64,000 nt of DNA from Labilithrix sp. (GTDB taxonomy: Bacteria > Myxococcota_A > Polyangia > Polyangiales > Polyangiaceae): assembly GCA_019637225.1 (NCBI GenBank), contig JAHBWC010000023.1, forward strand, positions 1-64,000. The letters are read 5' to 3'. The notes under the pieces were generated by a model. That model had not been told where the DNA came from. It made no database searches and saw only the letters and a list, made by a program, of their open reading frames with translations. Of this stretch, positions 1 through 15,316 are shown piece after piece; position 1 is the stretch's first letter; the number at the start of each line of letters is the position of its first letter. Position numbers and translations under genes: made by a program.

Positions 1-837
1 CGCACCGACGCCTACGAGCACAACACGCAGTTCGAGATCTCCTACGCGCGCAACTTCGACTCCGTCTGCGACCGGATCCAGGCCACCTCCGACACCGCCC
101 CGCGCTTCCGCGCGCTCGAGAGCTCGGACGGCTGCTTCACCGAGGACCCGCTCCGCCGGCGGCGCGCCCTCTCGATCGACGGACTGCAGGCGAGCTGGAC
201 GCAGGCGTGGACGCCGACGTTCGCCACGCAGCTCGTCTACACGGCGCAGCTGATCGACGGCTTCCAGTCGAACGCGTACCGCAGCATCATCGTCGCGCAG
301 GGGCTCAAGGCGCAGGAGCATCACCCCGACGTGCGCGTGCGCCAGGCGCTCGCGCTGCGCCTCAACTGGTACCTCCGGCCGATCAAGGTCGCCGTGCGCT
401 TCACCGGCCGCGCCTACCGCGACACCTGGGACGTGACGAGCGGGACGGGCGAGCTCGAGGCCGAGCGCTACCTCGTCGAGGGGCTCCGCCTCGCCGCGCG
501 GGGGCGCTTCTACCGCCAGACGGGCGCGCTCTTCTGGAGCGACGACTACACCGGCGGCGACCCTCCGCTCGGCCCGAAGGGCCAGTACTTCACCGGCGAT
601 CGCGAGCTCTCTCCCTTCTGGAGCTTCGGCCTCGGCGCACGCGTCACGTACCTGATCCACCCGACGCCGAAGCCCGAGGGAGGCACCTCGCGCCTCCTCG
701 GGCTCTTCACGAACGCCAAGCTCGGCGCGTCGGTGGACGCCATCCAGTTCTCGTACGACGAGTACACGCTCGCCGGCGTCCCGATCACCAATGCCCGCGC
801 CTACATCATCGGCGCCACCGCCGGCGCCGCGTTCTGA
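1..837 (+). CDS. DUF3570-like outer-membrane protein, 5'-truncated
   Basis: The frame is open from base 1, so the start lies outside the window; 278 codons are visible. The sequence alternates polar and hydrophobic residues in short segments and ends in Ala-Ala-Phe, as transmembrane beta-barrel proteins often do. Motifs such as 'VRQALALRLNWYL' and 'RAYRDTWDV' match what I recall of the DUF3570 family, which is uncharacterised and often found in myxobacteria and proteobacteria. It is convergent with the trehalose synthase gene. The family name is from memory; the beta-barrel location is inferred from the pattern and the C-terminal Phe. Confidence 0.6.
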   Translation, partial: RTDAYEHNTQFEISYARNFDSVCDRIQATSDTAPRFRALESSDGCFTEDPLRRRRALSIDGLQASWTQAWTPTFATQLVYTAQLIDGFQSNAYRSIIVAQGLKAQEHHPDVRVRQALALRLNWYLRPIKVAVRFTGRAYRDTWDVTSGTGELEAERYLVEGLRLAARGRFYRQTGALFWSDDYTGGDPPLGPKGQYFTGDRELSPFWSFGLGARVTYLIHPTPKPEGGTSRLLGLFTNAKLGASVDAIQFSYDEYTLAGVPITNARAYIIGATAGAAF

Positions 838-861
838 CCGCGCGCGCTCGCGCGCCGACGC

Positions 862-4202
<3,341 letters not shown>

Positions 4203-4206
<4 letters not shown>

Positions 4207-5744
4207 TTCCTCTCCGTCGACGCGGGCGCTCGCCCGTACGTGCGTGCCAGCCCCAAGAGCCGCTCCTCCGCGACGGCGTCGAGCGCGTGCGCGCGGACCC
4301 GCCATCGCCAGTTGCCCTCGGCGCTCCCGGGGCGGTTCATCCGCGCTTCGGTGCCGAGCCCGAGCACGTCCTGCATCGGCACGATGCACGTCCGTGCGAC
4401 GCTCGCCATCGCGAGGCGCATCATCTCGAGGCCCACGTCGACGGCCTCGCCGTGCTCGCGGCCCATGTACACGAGCGCGCGGTGGCGCTCCCGATCGGCC
4501 TCTTCGCGGGTCCGCGCGCTCGTCGGCGTCCCGCCGGGGTCTGTGAACCAGCCGACGGACGTGTCGTTGTCGTGCGTGCCGGTGTAGACGACGGCGTTCT
4601 TGTCGTGGTTGTGAGGCAAGAACGACGGGCCCTGGGGGTCGGTGCCGAACGCGAACTGCACGAGCCGGATCCCGGGCAGGCCGAGCGCGCGCCGGAGCCG
4701 CGTGACCTTCGGCGTGACCGCGCCCAGGTCCTCGGCGATGAGCGGGAGGCGGCCGCCGACCTTCGCGGCGACGGCGTCGAAGAGCGCGCGACCGGGGCCC
4801 TTCATCCACTTGCCGCCGATCGCGGTCGGCTCGTGCGCCGGGATCCGCCAGTAGCGGACGAAGCCGATGAAGTGATCGAGTCGGACGGCGTCGAAGCGGC
4901 GGAGCGCGGCCTCGAAGCGGTCGACCCACCACCGGTAGCCGCTCTCGGCGAGCACACCCCAGCGGTAGAGCGGGTTGCCCCAGCGCTGGCCCGTGGCGCT
5001 GAAGTAGTCCGGTGGGACGCCGGCGATGTGATTCGGCAGGCCCGCGGCGTCGAGGTCGAACAGCTCGCGGTGCTGCCAGACGTCGGCGCTGTCGTGGGCG
5101 ACGAAGATCGGCATGTCGCCGATGAGCCCGACACCGCGGTCCTTGCAGTACCCACGAAACGACGTCCACTGCTCGTCGAAGGCCCACTGCGCCTGCCTCG
5201 CGAAGGCCACGTCCTCGGCGAGGTCCGCGCGGGCTCGGGCGAGCGCGGCGGGGCGCCGGTGGCGGACGCCCTCGTCCCACTGCCACCAGGGCCGCCCGCC
5301 GTGCGCGCGCTTGAGCGCGTCGAAGAGCGCGAAGTCGTCGAGCCAGCCGGCCTCGCGCTCGCCGAAGGCGTCGAGGCGCCGCCGCGCGGCCGCGTCGAGC
5401 TTCGCGAAGGCGAGCCGTAGATGGCGCGAGCGGAGCCTTGCCGCGGCGGGGTAGTCGACGGAGTCCTCCGAGGAGGGCGCCTCGCGCGGGACGTCGAGCC
5501 CGAAGGCGTCGAGATCGACGAAGAGCGGGTTGCCGGCGAACGCGGAGAGCGCCGAGTAGGGCGAGTCGCCGAAGCCCACGGGGCCGACGGGCAGCATCTG
5601 CCACCACCTCTGTCCGGCGCGCGCGAGGAAGTCGGCGAACGAGCGCGCTTCACGACCGAGGTCCCCGATGCCGTGCGGTCCGGGGAGGCTCGACAGATGC
5701 AGGAGAACGCCGCTCGTTCGTTCGCGGAGTGTGGGCAAACTCAC
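4203..5744 (-). CDS. malQ: 4-alpha-glucanotransferase (amylomaltase, GH77)
   Basis: The 513-residue protein has normal length for a bacterial GH77 amylomaltase, which transfers alpha-1,4-glucan segments between maltodextrins and releases glucose. The catalytic residues are in 'FDAVRLDHF' (nucleophile Asp), 'LPLIAEDLG' (acid/base Glu) and 'YTGTHDND' (third Asp). The N-terminus 'RTSGVLLHLSSLPGPHGIGD' is the family signature. It is the first gene of a two-gene minus-strand operon and its stop overlaps the treS start by 4 bases, so maltodextrin and maltose/trehalose metabolism are linked here. The upstream 147 bases to the next gene show no clear promoter. Confidence 0.96.
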
Positions 5745-5891
5745 GGGCGAACGAATTTCGCACTCGGAGCGAGCGCCCTCAAGCCCTCCTGTCGCTTTGC
5801 GGCTCGTTGCCGCTACGGCCGAGCCGTGAGCGCGGCGTCGTCGGAACGCGACGCGCGCGCGCTCGATCGAGCTCGTTCGTGCGGCGGGCGG

Positions 5892-7325
<1,434 letters not shown>

Positions 7326-7388
7326 CGGAGTCCCGCGGCGGTGCGGGCAGGATGCATGGCGGTCCCGCGTGGGGACCAGGGGTGGGCG

Positions 7389-7823
7389 CTAGGGTTCACG
7401 AGCCAGCGCGCTGGAGACGTCGACCTGGGTGCTTCCGCCCCCAAGCGTAACCTGCCTTTGTATCCCGCGGCGACCACCGCGTGCGTCGACCTCGATCTGC
7501 AGGCGATATTCGCCGTTGGGGAGCTGGGGCTCGTGTGCGACGACCCGCGGCGCGGCCCCGGCCGGGTAGGCGAAGTGGGCCTCCCGAGCGATCTCGCCGT
7601 CGGCGGCCACGTACTCGAGGTCGACCGCGGTGACCTCGGGCGCGCCGGCGCCGAGGACCACGCGGACGTGCTGCTCCTGCGGCCGCAGCGTGCCGAGGTA
7701 GAGGGCGACGAGCAGGCCGAACACGAGGAACGCCAGCCGGGAGAGCGGGCGTCGCTTGCGGACGCTGGGGGCAGGGGCGGCGTCCGCCGTGCCGACGGTC
7801 GCGGTCTCGTCGTCACGGCTCAC
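7389..7823 (-). CDS. Single-pass membrane protein of unknown function
   Basis: I do not recognise this 144-residue protein. It has a charged N-terminus, one hydrophobic segment at about 30-47 ('[17 protein letters not shown]') and an extracytoplasmic part that looks beta-rich ('[14 protein letters not shown]'). The longer frame upstream is the shadow of the cytochrome gene. A GTG at 7823, 11 bases inside the preceding cytochrome gene, gives a coherent start and implies translational coupling, so it may assist the cytochrome. Confidence 0.65.
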   Translation of the reverse strand: MSRDDETATVGTADAAPAPSVRKRRPLSRLAFLVFGLLVALYLGTLRPQEQHVRVVLGAGAPEVTAVDLEYVAADGEIAREAHFAYPAGAAPRVVAHEPQLPNGEYRLQIEVDARGGRRGIQRQVTLGGGSTQVDVSSALAREP

Positions 7824-8253
7824 GGAACGACCGCACGCGCGCGACCAGCCCCTGGACGATCTCGTCCGGGAGGTCGAACTTCGGCATTCGCCCCTTGCCG
7901 TCGACGATCGTCCGGGCGATCTCCGCGTCGCTGACCCTGGCCTGCCAGTCGGCGCGTCCGAGGTCGGCCGCCTTGAACATCGGGCCTTGCGGACCGTCGC
8001 CCTTGCCCTGCGCGCCGTGGCAGCTGGCGCACTGGTTTCGCCAGGTGATCTCGACGAGGGCAGGGGCCCCGCCCGCGTCGCTGCGCGCACCTTGCTTCGC
8101 CGTACCGTCGCCCGCCTTCTTCTCGCCGTCGTGGTCGCTCGGCGTCCACTCCTTCAGCTCGACCGAGGGCGGCCGATCGCACGCCGCCACGAGCGCGGCC
8201 GTGAGCGCTGCGGCGAGCGGGAGCGTCCAGTGAGGCGTTCGGCGGCAGGGCAC
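7813..8253 (-). CDS. c-type cytochrome lipoprotein
   Basis: The 146-residue protein begins with a lipoprotein signal peptide ending in 'LVAAC' and has a single haem-c site 'CASCH' in '[15 protein letters not shown]'. A Met in '[11 protein letters not shown]' is the likely distal ligand. The class I cytochrome fold fits the last 90 residues; a charged linker rich in Lys, Asp and Gly separates it from the lipid anchor. It is probably an envelope electron carrier. The start is GTG at 8253. It shares an operon with the following membrane protein and is divergent from panB across 120 bases. Confidence 0.88.
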   Translation of the reverse strand: MPCRRTPHWTLPLAAALTAALVAACDRPPSVELKEWTPSDHDGEKKAGDGTAKQGARSDAGGAPALVEITWRNQCASCHGAQGKGDGPQGPMFKAADLGRADWQARVSDAEIARTIVDGKGRMPKFDLPDEIVQGLVARVRSFREP

Positions 8254-8373
8254 GGGGCTGGGCGTTCTTTACCGCGGACGCAGCCCGGAAACCAACCTTG
8301 TCGCATCACGATCTCAGCGCTAGGTTTCAGCTCGGAAAGGCGTGGACCGGTTCGCCGGCCGCGACCAGGCAAA

Positions 8374-9303
8374 ATGTACGGTTCTCACGGTGCTCCGAAG
8401 AAGGTGACCGTCCCCGATCTGCGCGCACGCAAGGGCGGCGAAAAGATCGCGATGGTGACGGCCTACGATTTCACGATGGCTCGCCTCGTCGACGAGGCCG
8501 GCGTGGACATGGTCCTCGTCGGCGACTCGCTCGGGATGGTGGTGCAGGGGCTGTCGACGACGATCCCGGTCACGCTCGACGAGATGGCCTACCACTGCCG
8601 CGCCGTCGCGCGCGGCCTGGCGCGCGCCCATCTGGTCGGCGATCTGCCGTTCATGAGCTACCAGGTGTCGCCCGCCCAGGCGGTCGAGAGCTCGGGCAAG
8701 CTGATGAAAGAGGGCGCGTGCGAGAGCGTGAAGCTCGAGGGCGGCCAGGAGATCGCGGAGCACGTGCATCGCATCGTGCGCGCGGGCATTCCGGTCGTCG
8801 GTCACGTCGGCCTCACGCCGCAGAGCGTCCACGCCCTCGGCGGCTTCAGGGTTCAGGGGCGCGGCGACGAAGCCGCGGACAAGGTGCTCGCCGACGCCAT
8901 CGCGCTCGAGCAGGCGGGTGCGTTCGCGATCGTCCTCGAGGCGGTGCCCCCGGATCTCGCGGAGCGCGTGACGAGCGTCGTGTCGGTGCCCACGATCGGC
9001 ATCGGCGCCGGCGCCGCCTGCGACGGTCAGGTCCTCGTCTGCACCGATCTCCTCGGGCTCGCCCGCGGGCACCAGCCGAAATTCGCCAAGCGCTTCGCCA
9101 ACCTCGGCGATCAGGCCGTCGAGGCGATCGGGACCTACGTGGCCGAGGTCCGATCGGGCGCGTTCCCCGCCGCCGCGCAGACCTACAAGTCGAACGCGGC
9201 GTCGCGCACGGGCCGCGCGGACGAGGGCAGGGTGCTCCCGCGGGACCTCGCGCTCGAGCTCGGCGATCTCGACACGCCGCTGCCGCTCGACCACTGGCAC
9301 TGA
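8374..9303 (+). CDS. panB: 3-methyl-2-oxobutanoate hydroxymethyltransferase
   Basis: The 309-residue protein is KPHMT, the first committed enzyme of pantothenate synthesis; it transfers a hydroxymethyl group from methylene-tetrahydrofolate to ketoisovalerate. The signatures '[17 protein letters not shown]', '[11 protein letters not shown]', 'GDLPFMSYQ', 'VKLEGG', '[11 protein letters not shown]' and '[14 protein letters not shown]' carry the metal- and substrate-binding residues. The start is the ATG at 8374, followed by the usual '[13 protein letters not shown]'; longer upstream frames are not family-like. It ends about 45 residues beyond the core with an unconserved tail. No other pan gene is adjacent. 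Confidence 0.97.
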   Translation: MYGSHGAPKKVTVPDLRARKGGEKIAMVTAYDFTMARLVDEAGVDMVLVGDSLGMVVQGLSTTIPVTLDEMAYHCRAVARGLARAHLVGDLPFMSYQVSPAQAVESSGKLMKEGACESVKLEGGQEIAEHVHRIVRAGIPVVGHVGLTPQSVHALGGFRVQGRGDEAADKVLADAIALEQAGAFAIVLEAVPPDLAERVTSVVSVPTIGIGAGAACDGQVLVCTDLLGLARGHQPKFAKRFANLGDQAVEAIGTYVAEVRSGAFPAAAQTYKSNAASRTGRADEGRVLPRDLALELGDLDTPLPLDHWH

Positions 9304-9372
9304 CGCGCCAGGTCCCCCCATCGAGCCCGCCGGAGGGCCCGCTCGGCGTCGCGGATTCGCGCCGTCGCGGGG

Positions 9373-10917
9373 TCAGCCGGCGTCGGCGTTCGGGGGCGCG
9401 GGCACGCGCGTCGTCGACAGCCAGACGGTGAACGTCGTGCCCTGACCGGGCTGGCTCGCGACGTCGATGCGGCCGCCCATGCGCTCGAGGCTCTCCTTGG
9501 AGATCGAGAGGCCGAGCCCCGTGCCGGCCTCCTTCGTCGTGAAGAACGGCTCGAAGATGCGCCCGAGGTGCTCGGGCTCGATCCCCGCGCCCGTGTCGGC
9601 GACGTCGACGCCGACGAGGCTCGCGGTGTCGTCCGTGCGGGTCCGGATGTGAATGGCGCGCTCGCCGTTGGGACGATCGCCGAGGGAGTGCGCGGCGTTC
9701 ACGAGGAGGTTGATGAACACCTGGCAGAGCCGCGACTCGCTCGCGAGCACGCCCGGCACTTCCTCGAGATCGACGTTCACCTGGATGTTCTTGGCGACCT
9801 CGGGGCCGGCGAGGCGAAGGGCCGTCTCGATCACGGCGCGGACGTCGACGTAGAAGAGCTCCTCGGCGCCCGTGCGGCCGAGCGCGCGCAGGTCCCACAC
9901 GGTCTGCTGCATTCGTCCGGCGCCCTCGCGCGCGTCGAGCAGGGCCTTCGTCTTGCGCGCTCCGGGCGGGCACCGATCGCTCAGCGCGAAGTCCAGGTTC
10001 GCGAGGACGTAGGTGAGCGGGTTCATGATCTCGTGCGCGACGCTCGCCGAGAGCATCCCGATGCTCGCGAGTCGCTCCTTCTCGGCGAGGCTCGCGACCA
10101 TCCGGCGCCGCTCGGTGATGTCACGCGCGACGATGAGGAGGCGCTCGATGGGCGAGGAGGCCGGCGCCTCGACGATCGGCACGAACGTCGTCTCGTACCA
10201 GGTGTTCGCGCCGCCCGGACCGGCGCCGCGCATCTCGAAGCGGAGGACGTCGCCGGTCGCGAGCGCCGTCTCGAAGCGGTGCCTCCACTCGCCGACGTAG
10301 TCGGCGTCGATGTACGCGTAGGCTTCGGCGCCGATCACGTCGCCGACGTCGTAGCCGGCGAGGAGGCGGCTGACCGACTGGATCCGCGCGTCGCGGTCGA
10401 CGATGACGACGAAGTCCGGGAGGTTCTCTCCGAGCGAACGCCAGGTCGCCTCGCTCCGCCGCAGCTGCTCCTCGGCGCGCTTGCGCTCGGTGATGTCGAG
10501 GAAGGTCACGATCGCGCCGGTGAGCTCCCCCGTCTCGGCCCTGGCCGGGACCGCGCGAAAGACGGCCCACGACGTCGCGCCGTCCGGGCGGCGGACGCCG
10601 ATCGTGGTCGCCTCCTGCGGCTCGCCGGTCGCGAGCACCTTCGCCACCGGGTACTCGGAGACGGGGCAGGGCGAGCCGTCGTCACGGAGCGTCGTCGTCT
10701 CGAAGTTGGTGATGAAGCGCTGGGTCAGCTCGTCGAAGCGTAGCCCCAGGATGCGGAGGGCCTCGGCGTTCGCCTCGACGATCGACCCGTCGGTGGCGAC
10801 GTGGACGACGCCGCCGGGGACCGCGTCGAGGATCACGCGGACGAGGCTCGCGCGCCGCTCCAGATCGACCCGCGTCGGCTCGGGGTCGATGCCGAAGGGG
10901 CGCGTGGGCGTATCCAC
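9373..10917 (-). CDS. PAS-PAS sensor histidine kinase
   Basis: The 514-residue kinase has two PAS domains (about 20-140 and 150-265), each followed by a PAC-like 'DITERKR' or 'DITERRR' motif, then a dimerisation domain with phospho-accepting H295 in '[11 protein letters not shown]' and an HATPase with N box 'NLLVNAAHS', G1 'DTGAGIE', F box 'FEPFFTTK' and G2 'GTGLGLS'. No transmembrane segment is seen, so it should be cytosolic. It lies 52 bases downstream of preA on the same strand and could be co-transcribed with the pyrimidine-degradation genes; no response regulator is adjacent. The GTG at 10917 was chosen because upstream translation is the preA shadow. Confidence 0.9.
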   Translation of the reverse strand: MDTPTRPFGIDPEPTRVDLERRASLVRVILDAVPGGVVHVATDGSIVEANAEALRILGLRFDELTQRFITNFETTTLRDDGSPCPVSEYPVAKVLATGEPQEATTIGVRRPDGATSWAVFRAVPARAETGELTGAIVTFLDITERKRAEEQLRRSEATWRSLGENLPDFVVIVDRDARIQSVSRLLAGYDVGDVIGAEAYAYIDADYVGEWRHRFETALATGDVLRFEMRGAGPGGANTWYETTFVPIVEAPASSPIERLLIVARDITERRRMVASLAEKERLASIGMLSASVAHEIMNPLTYVLANLDFALSDRCPPGARKTKALLDAREGAGRMQQTVWDLRALGRTGAEELFYVDVRAVIETALRLAGPEVAKNIQVNVDLEEVPGVLASESRLCQVFINLLVNAAHSLGDRPNGERAIHIRTRTDDTASLVGVDVADTGAGIEPEHLGRIFEPFFTTKEAGTGLGLSISKESLERMGGRIDVASQPGQGTTFTVWLSTTRVPAPPNADAG

Positions 10918-10969
10918 GTTTTCTGTCGTACCGGCTCCCGCGCCGAGTGTCGACTGTGACGGCGCCGGA

Positions 10970-12319
10970 TCAGGCGTCTTCGTGGATGCCGCCGGGGAGC
11001 TTGTCGCGCCCCTGCTTGACGCGGTCGTTCCAGGTCTCCGACTTGCCGTTCGGCACCTCGACCATCGAGATGCAGCCCGGCACGGGGCAGACCAGCTGGC
11101 AGAGGTTGCAACCCACGCACTCGGGCTCGTCGATCCACGGGACGCGATCGCCGGCGATGGCGCCGAGCGGCAGCGGCTTCGGCGCCTTCGCCGGACCGTG
11201 CGCGTGCGCGTGCGGCGGGCGCGGGCGGTCATCGGCGCCCGTGAAGATGCACTGGTGCGCGCCGTCGTGACACGCCGTCACGCAGAGCTGGCAGCCGATG
11301 CAGCTCTTCGCGTCGATGCTGGCGACGAGCTTGTACGAGAGATCGAGGTCGCCCCACTCCTGGTAGCCGCCGACCGCGCGGCCGCGGAGCTCGTTCACGC
11401 TCTTCATGCCCTGCGCGTCGAGGTACTCGGAGAGGCCGTCGATCATGTCGCGGACGATGCGGTAGCCGTAGTGCATGACCGCGGTGCACACCTGCACGCT
11501 CGTCGCGCCGAGGGCGATGAACTCGGCCGCGTCGCGCCAGGTGGCGATGCCGCCGATGCCGGAGATGGGGATCATGCCCGGCTCGCGCGCGAGCGCAGCG
11601 ACCATGTGGAGGGCGATGGGCTTGACCGCCGGGCCGCAGTAGCCGCCGTTGGTCGACGCCTTGCCGACGCGGGGGAGGGGGACGAGCCTGTCGAGGTCGA
11701 CGCCCACGATGCTCTTGATCGTGTTGATCAGCGCGATGCCGTCGGCCTTGCCGGCGACCGCCGCGGTGCCGGCCTCGACGATGTCGCCGGTGTTCGGCGT
11801 GAGCTTCACGAGGACCGGAGTCTTCGCGAACTCCTTCACCCAGCTCGTGATCTCCTGGAGGAGCTTCGGCTCCTGGCCGACGCTCGAGCCCATGCCGCGC
11901 TCGCACATGCCGTGCGGGCAGCCGAAGTTCAGCTCGAGGCCGTCGACGCCGGCGTCCTCGCACTTGCGGATGAGGACCTTCCAGTCGTTCTTCGTCTCGG
12001 TCATGAGCGAGGCGATGACGACGTTCTTCGGGTAGCGCTTCTTGACCTCGCGGATCTCGCGGAGGTTGGTCTCGAGCGGGCGATCGGTGATGAGCTCGAT
12101 GTTGTTGAGCCCCATCAGCTTACGGCCGTCGTAGTCGACGCCGCCGAAGCGGCTCGTGACGTTCATGATGGGATCGCCGAGCGTCTTCCACACGGCGCCG
12201 CCCCAGCCCGCGTCGAACGCGCGCATGACCTGCTCGCCGCTGTTCGCCGGAGGCGCGGACGCGAGCCAGAAGGGGTTCGGGCTCTTGATGCCCGCGAACT
12301 CGATGCTGAGATCCGCCAT
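10970..12319 (-). CDS. preA: NAD(P)-dependent dihydropyrimidine dehydrogenase subunit PreA
   Basis: The 449-residue protein has an FMN-binding dihydroorotate-dehydrogenase-like barrel (about 1-330), where the pyrimidine ring is reduced, then two 4Fe-4S clusters in '[11 protein letters not shown]' and '[13 protein letters not shown]'. A segment rich in His, Ala and Pro lies between the cluster motifs. The barrel has '[14 protein letters not shown]' and '[10 protein letters not shown]'. PreA works with PreT, which supplies electrons from NAD(P)H, to convert uracil or thymine to the dihydropyrimidine. The start has a GGAGAG site 7 bases upstream. preT ends 27 bases upstream, so they form one operon. 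Confidence 0.95.
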   Translation of the reverse strand: MADLSIEFAGIKSPNPFWLASAPPANSGEQVMRAFDAGWGGAVWKTLGDPIMNVTSRFGGVDYDGRKLMGLNNIELITDRPLETNLREIREVKKRYPKNVVIASLMTETKNDWKVLIRKCEDAGVDGLELNFGCPHGMCERGMGSSVGQEPKLLQEITSWVKEFAKTPVLVKLTPNTGDIVEAGTAAVAGKADGIALINTIKSIVGVDLDRLVPLPRVGKASTNGGYCGPAVKPIALHMVAALAREPGMIPISGIGGIATWRDAAEFIALGATSVQVCTAVMHYGYRIVRDMIDGLSEYLDAQGMKSVNELRGRAVGGYQEWGDLDLSYKLVASIDAKSCIGCQLCVTACHDGAHQCIFTGADDRPRPPHAHAHGPAKAPKPLPLGAIAGDRVPWIDEPECVGCNLCQLVCPVPGCISMVEVPNGKSETWNDRVKQGRDKLPGGIHEDA

Positions 12320-12346
12320 CTTCTTCTCTCCTCGAGCTCCTCGAGC

Positions 12347-13705
12347 CTACTTGCCTGCCCAGCGCGCCAGCAGGGCGCGCGCGGCGTTGCGGCCGTCGGC
12401 GACGGCGTTGACGACTTCCTTGCCGCCGTTGATGCAGTCGCCGCCCGCGAAGACCTTCGGGTTGCCGGTGACGCAGGTGGCCGTGTCGGCGACGACGACG
12501 CAGCCTCGCTTGTCGAGCTCGACGCCCGGCAGGGCGGCTGCGATGCCGGAGAGCTTCGACTGACCGATCGCGAGCGCGACGAGGTCGCACGGGATCTCGT
12601 GCTCGGTGCCGGCGATGGGCTTCGCGTTCGCGTCGGTCTTGGCGACGCGGAGGGCGGTGAGCTTGCCGCCCGCGTCGCGGACGAAGGCGACCGGCTGGAC
12701 GTGACCGACGAGGCGGACGCCCTCTTTGCGGCCGCCGCTCATCTCGTGGGCGTAGCCGCTCATCTCGGGGACGCCGCGGCGGTAGCACATCGAGACCTCG
12801 GCCGCGCCGAGCAGCGCGCACTCGCGCGCGACGTCGATCGCGGTGTTGCCGCCGCCGACGACGAGGACGCGCTTGCCGGCCACCTCTTCGCGGTGGGCCT
12901 TCGTCATCTCGAGCTTCATCCGCTCGATCCACTCGGTGGCGCCGTAGACGCCGGGGCCGTCCTCGCCGGGGATGCCGAGCTTCGAGTCCGCGCCGAGCCC
13001 GACGCCGATGAAGACCGCGTCGTAGGTCTCGAGGAGCTTCTTGCCGGAGATGCGGCCGGGACCGTCGTCGGCGCCGACCTCGACGCCGGTGGTCACCTCG
13101 ACGCCGAGCCCCTCGACCCACGCGACCTCGTGGAGCGCGTCGTGCGCGTGGAGCTTGTACGGCGCGATGCCGGTGGTGTTGAGCCCGCCCGCGTAGCCGC
13201 GCTTCTCGAAGACCACCGCCTCGTGGCCCTCGAGCGCGAGGTAGCCGGCGAACGCGAGCGACGCGGGGCCGCCGCCGATGCAGGCGACGCGCTTCTTGGC
13301 GACCGCGACGTCGACCTTCTTCGCGAGGACCGGGGCCTGACCGGCGCGCGTCGCGGTCTCGGTCGCGAAGCGCTGGAGGCGCCCGATCTGGATCGGGTCG
13401 CGGCCCCAGCCGGTGTAGACGCAGTCGCCCTGGCAGAGCACCTCGACCGGGCAGACGCGCGCGCACGAGTGGCCGAGGAGGTTCTGCTCGAAGATCGTCC
13501 GCGCGCTGCCGCGCACGTTGCCGGACGCGATCTTCTTGATGAACGTCGGGATGTCGATCTCGGTCGGGCACGCCTTGATGCACGGCGCGTCCGAGCAATA
13601 CAGGCAGCGGTCGGCCTCCGCCTTCGCCTCGGCCTCCGAGTAGAGCGGCTTCTTGTCGGCGAGCTCGTTCTCGAGACGGTCCTCTGGGAGCTTTTCGAGC
13701 GTCAT
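12347..13705 (-). CDS. preT: NAD(P)-dependent dihydropyrimidine dehydrogenase subunit PreT
   Basis: The 452-residue flavoprotein resembles the glutamate synthase small subunit. An N-terminal Fe-S domain carries '[19 protein letters not shown]' and '[17 protein letters not shown]'; then come an FAD site '[13 protein letters not shown]' and an NAD(P) site '[14 protein letters not shown]'. It passes electrons from NAD(P)H to PreA. The gene lies 21 bases after the aminotransferase and 27 before preA, a tight operon. Alone it could be mistaken for GltD, but the neighbouring PreA makes PreT the better call. Confidence 0.93.
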   Translation of the reverse strand: MTLEKLPEDRLENELADKKPLYSEAEAKAEADRCLYCSDAPCIKACPTEIDIPTFIKKIASGNVRGSARTIFEQNLLGHSCARVCPVEVLCQGDCVYTGWGRDPIQIGRLQRFATETATRAGQAPVLAKKVDVAVAKKRVACIGGGPASLAFAGYLALEGHEAVVFEKRGYAGGLNTTGIAPYKLHAHDALHEVAWVEGLGVEVTTGVEVGADDGPGRISGKKLLETYDAVFIGVGLGADSKLGIPGEDGPGVYGATEWIERMKLEMTKAHREEVAGKRVLVVGGGNTAIDVARECALLGAAEVSMCYRRGVPEMSGYAHEMSGGRKEGVRLVGHVQPVAFVRDAGGKLTALRVAKTDANAKPIAGTEHEIPCDLVALAIGQSKLSGIAAALPGVELDKRGCVVVADTATCVTGNPKVFAGGDCINGGKEVVNAVADGRNAARALLARWAGK

Positions 13706-13726
13706 GGGGTCCTCTTGACGGAGCGT

Positions 13727-15049
13727 TCAGGCGAACGCGGCGAACGAGTCCTCGAGGACCCGGAGGCCCTCTTCGATTTCCGACTTCGTGACGTTCAGGG
13801 CGGGCGCGATGCGGACGACGTTGCCCCAGAGGCCGCCGCGACCGATGAGGAGGCCGCGCTTCTTGGTCTCCTCGAAGAGCCGGGTCGTGCTCGCGGCGTC
13901 GGGCGTGCGGTCCTTCGCGGTCTCGTCCTTCACGAGCTCGAGCGCCTGCATGAGGCCCTTGCCGCGGACGTCGCCGATGAGCTTCGGGTGCTTCTTCTTC
14001 AGCGCCTCGAGGCCCTCGCGGAGGAGCCTGCCCATGACGGCGGCGTTGTCGGTCAGCTTCTCGTCGACGATGACGTCGATCGTCGCGTTCGCGGCCGCCG
14101 TCGAGATCGGGTTGCCGCCGAACGTGGCGATGTTGCCGGCCTTCCACGAGTCGGCGACCGGGACGGTCGCGAGGCACGCGCCGATCGGCAGGCCGTTGGC
14201 GATGCCCTTCGCCATCGTCATGATGTCGGGCTCGACGCCGTCGTGGTGCTCGATGCCCCACATCTTGCCGCCGGTGCGGCCGAAGCCGGTCTGGACCTCG
14301 TCGCAGATGAAGAGGCCGCCGTACTTCTTCACGATGTCGGTCGCGACCTTGAAGTAGCCGTCCGGCGCGACGACGAAGCCGCCGACGCCCTGGATCGGCT
14401 CGGCGAGGAAGCCGGCGATCTCGCCGGTCGTGGTCGTCTGGATGAGCTCCTCGATGTCCGTCGCGCACTTCATCCCGCAGTGGTCGGGCGTGGCGTTGAA
14501 CGGGCAGCGGTAGCAGTAGGGCGAGTGCGCGTGCTTGATGGCGGCGATCTGCGTGGGCACCGCGCGGTACTTCGAGTGGGCGGTGAGCGACTGCGCGAGC
14601 ATCGAGCGGCCGGAGTAGCCGTGCCGGAGCGCGATGAGCTCCTGCCGGCCCGTCGCGACCTGCGCGAGCGCGACCGCGGTCTCGTCGGCCTCGGTGCCGC
14701 TCGCGGTGAAGAACGCCTTGCCGGCCTTTCCGATCTTGCCCGGCGCGAGGTCGAGCAGCTTCTCTGCGAGCTCGACGATGCCGACGGTGGGGTAGAGCGT
14801 GGAGACGTGGCCGAGCCGATCGATCTGCGCGTGGAGCGCGGCGTTCACCTTCGGGTGAGCCTGTCCGACGGAGACGGTGAGGATGCCGCCGAAGAAGTCG
14901 AGGTACTCGCGCCCGTCGAGGTCCTTGAGCCGCGTGCCCTTGCCCTCGTCGAGGCAGACCGGATCGTCGTAGAACGTGCCGACGCTCGGGAAGAGGACCT
15001 CTTTGTGCTTCGCGCGGAGCTCCGCGCTCGTCCACTTTCGCTCGCTCAT
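13727..15049 (-). CDS. Class III omega-aminotransferase (AGXT2 / beta-alanine type)
   Basis: The 440-residue PLP enzyme has the class III fold with Schiff-base lysine K281 in '[14 protein letters not shown]' and '[18 protein letters not shown]'. The Cys-rich insert '[18 protein letters not shown]' is characteristic of the AGXT2-like group, which includes alanine-glyoxylate and beta-alanine/3-aminoisobutyrate-pyruvate aminotransferases. As the first gene of an operon with preT and preA it most likely deaminates beta-alanine and 3-aminoisobutyrate to the semialdehydes used by the MmsA encoded divergently. GAGGAG five bases upstream selects the ATG at 15049 over an in-frame GTG at 15055 that overlaps that site. 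The substrate is inferred from context. Confidence 0.88.
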   Translation of the reverse strand: MSERKWTSAELRAKHKEVLFPSVGTFYDDPVCLDEGKGTRLKDLDGREYLDFFGGILTVSVGQAHPKVNAALHAQIDRLGHVSTLYPTVGIVELAEKLLDLAPGKIGKAGKAFFTASGTEADETAVALAQVATGRQELIALRHGYSGRSMLAQSLTAHSKYRAVPTQIAAIKHAHSPYCYRCPFNATPDHCGMKCATDIEELIQTTTTGEIAGFLAEPIQGVGGFVVAPDGYFKVATDIVKKYGGLFICDEVQTGFGRTGGKMWGIEHHDGVEPDIMTMAKGIANGLPIGACLATVPVADSWKAGNIATFGGNPISTAAANATIDVIVDEKLTDNAAVMGRLLREGLEALKKKHPKLIGDVRGKGLMQALELVKDETAKDRTPDAASTTRLFEETKKRGLLIGRGGLWGNVVRIAPALNVTKSEIEEGLRVLEDSFAAFA

Positions 15050-15316
15050 GCTCACTCCTCGCCCGCTGCCCGTGGCGCCGTCGCGTGGGCTCCACCCGCG
15101 AGAAAGCCGACAGTCTCTCGCAACTTACCGCCGTGTCAAGAAGGAGTCGGCTCTCGCCCGCGTTCGTCTTCGCGCGTCATCGCTCGCTCTCTCGCTCTGG
15201 GGAGTCCGCGCCGCGCGCGGCGAGCACCCCGACGGAACGTGAGATCTCGACCACGCGCGCGGATGTGGGAGAATGCTCGCCTCACGCATCACCTCTCACC
15301 CCCCAAGAGCTCGTTC
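15050..15316. promoter_or_regulatory. Divergent intergenic region between the aminotransferase operon and mmsA
   Basis: This 267-base region separates two divergent catabolic transcription units and must hold both promoters. I see the ribosome site of the aminotransferase (GAGGAG, minus strand, about 15055-15060) and a slightly AT-richer patch near 15118-15140. I could not pick out convincing -35/-10 hexamers or a clear operator. That both units sit around one control region suggests joint regulation, which is inference. Confidence 0.4.

Noticed and set aside
11880..11945. Possible loss of the catalytic Cys in PreA
   Set aside because: The loop GMGSSVGQ lacks the Cys seen in mammalian dihydropyrimidine dehydrogenase, but as I recall bacterial PreA proteins also vary here, so no claim of inactivation is made.
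12120..15095. Minus-strand frame of 991 codons covering preT and the aminotransferase
   Set aside because: It is low-complexity Arg/Pro/Ala sequence in another frame of the real genes and has no motif.
10403..15316. Plus-strand frame running continuously into mmsA (2141 codons in total)
   Set aside because: Only the part from 15317 is mmsA. The upstream part is antisense to the histidine kinase, preA, preT and aminotransferase genes.
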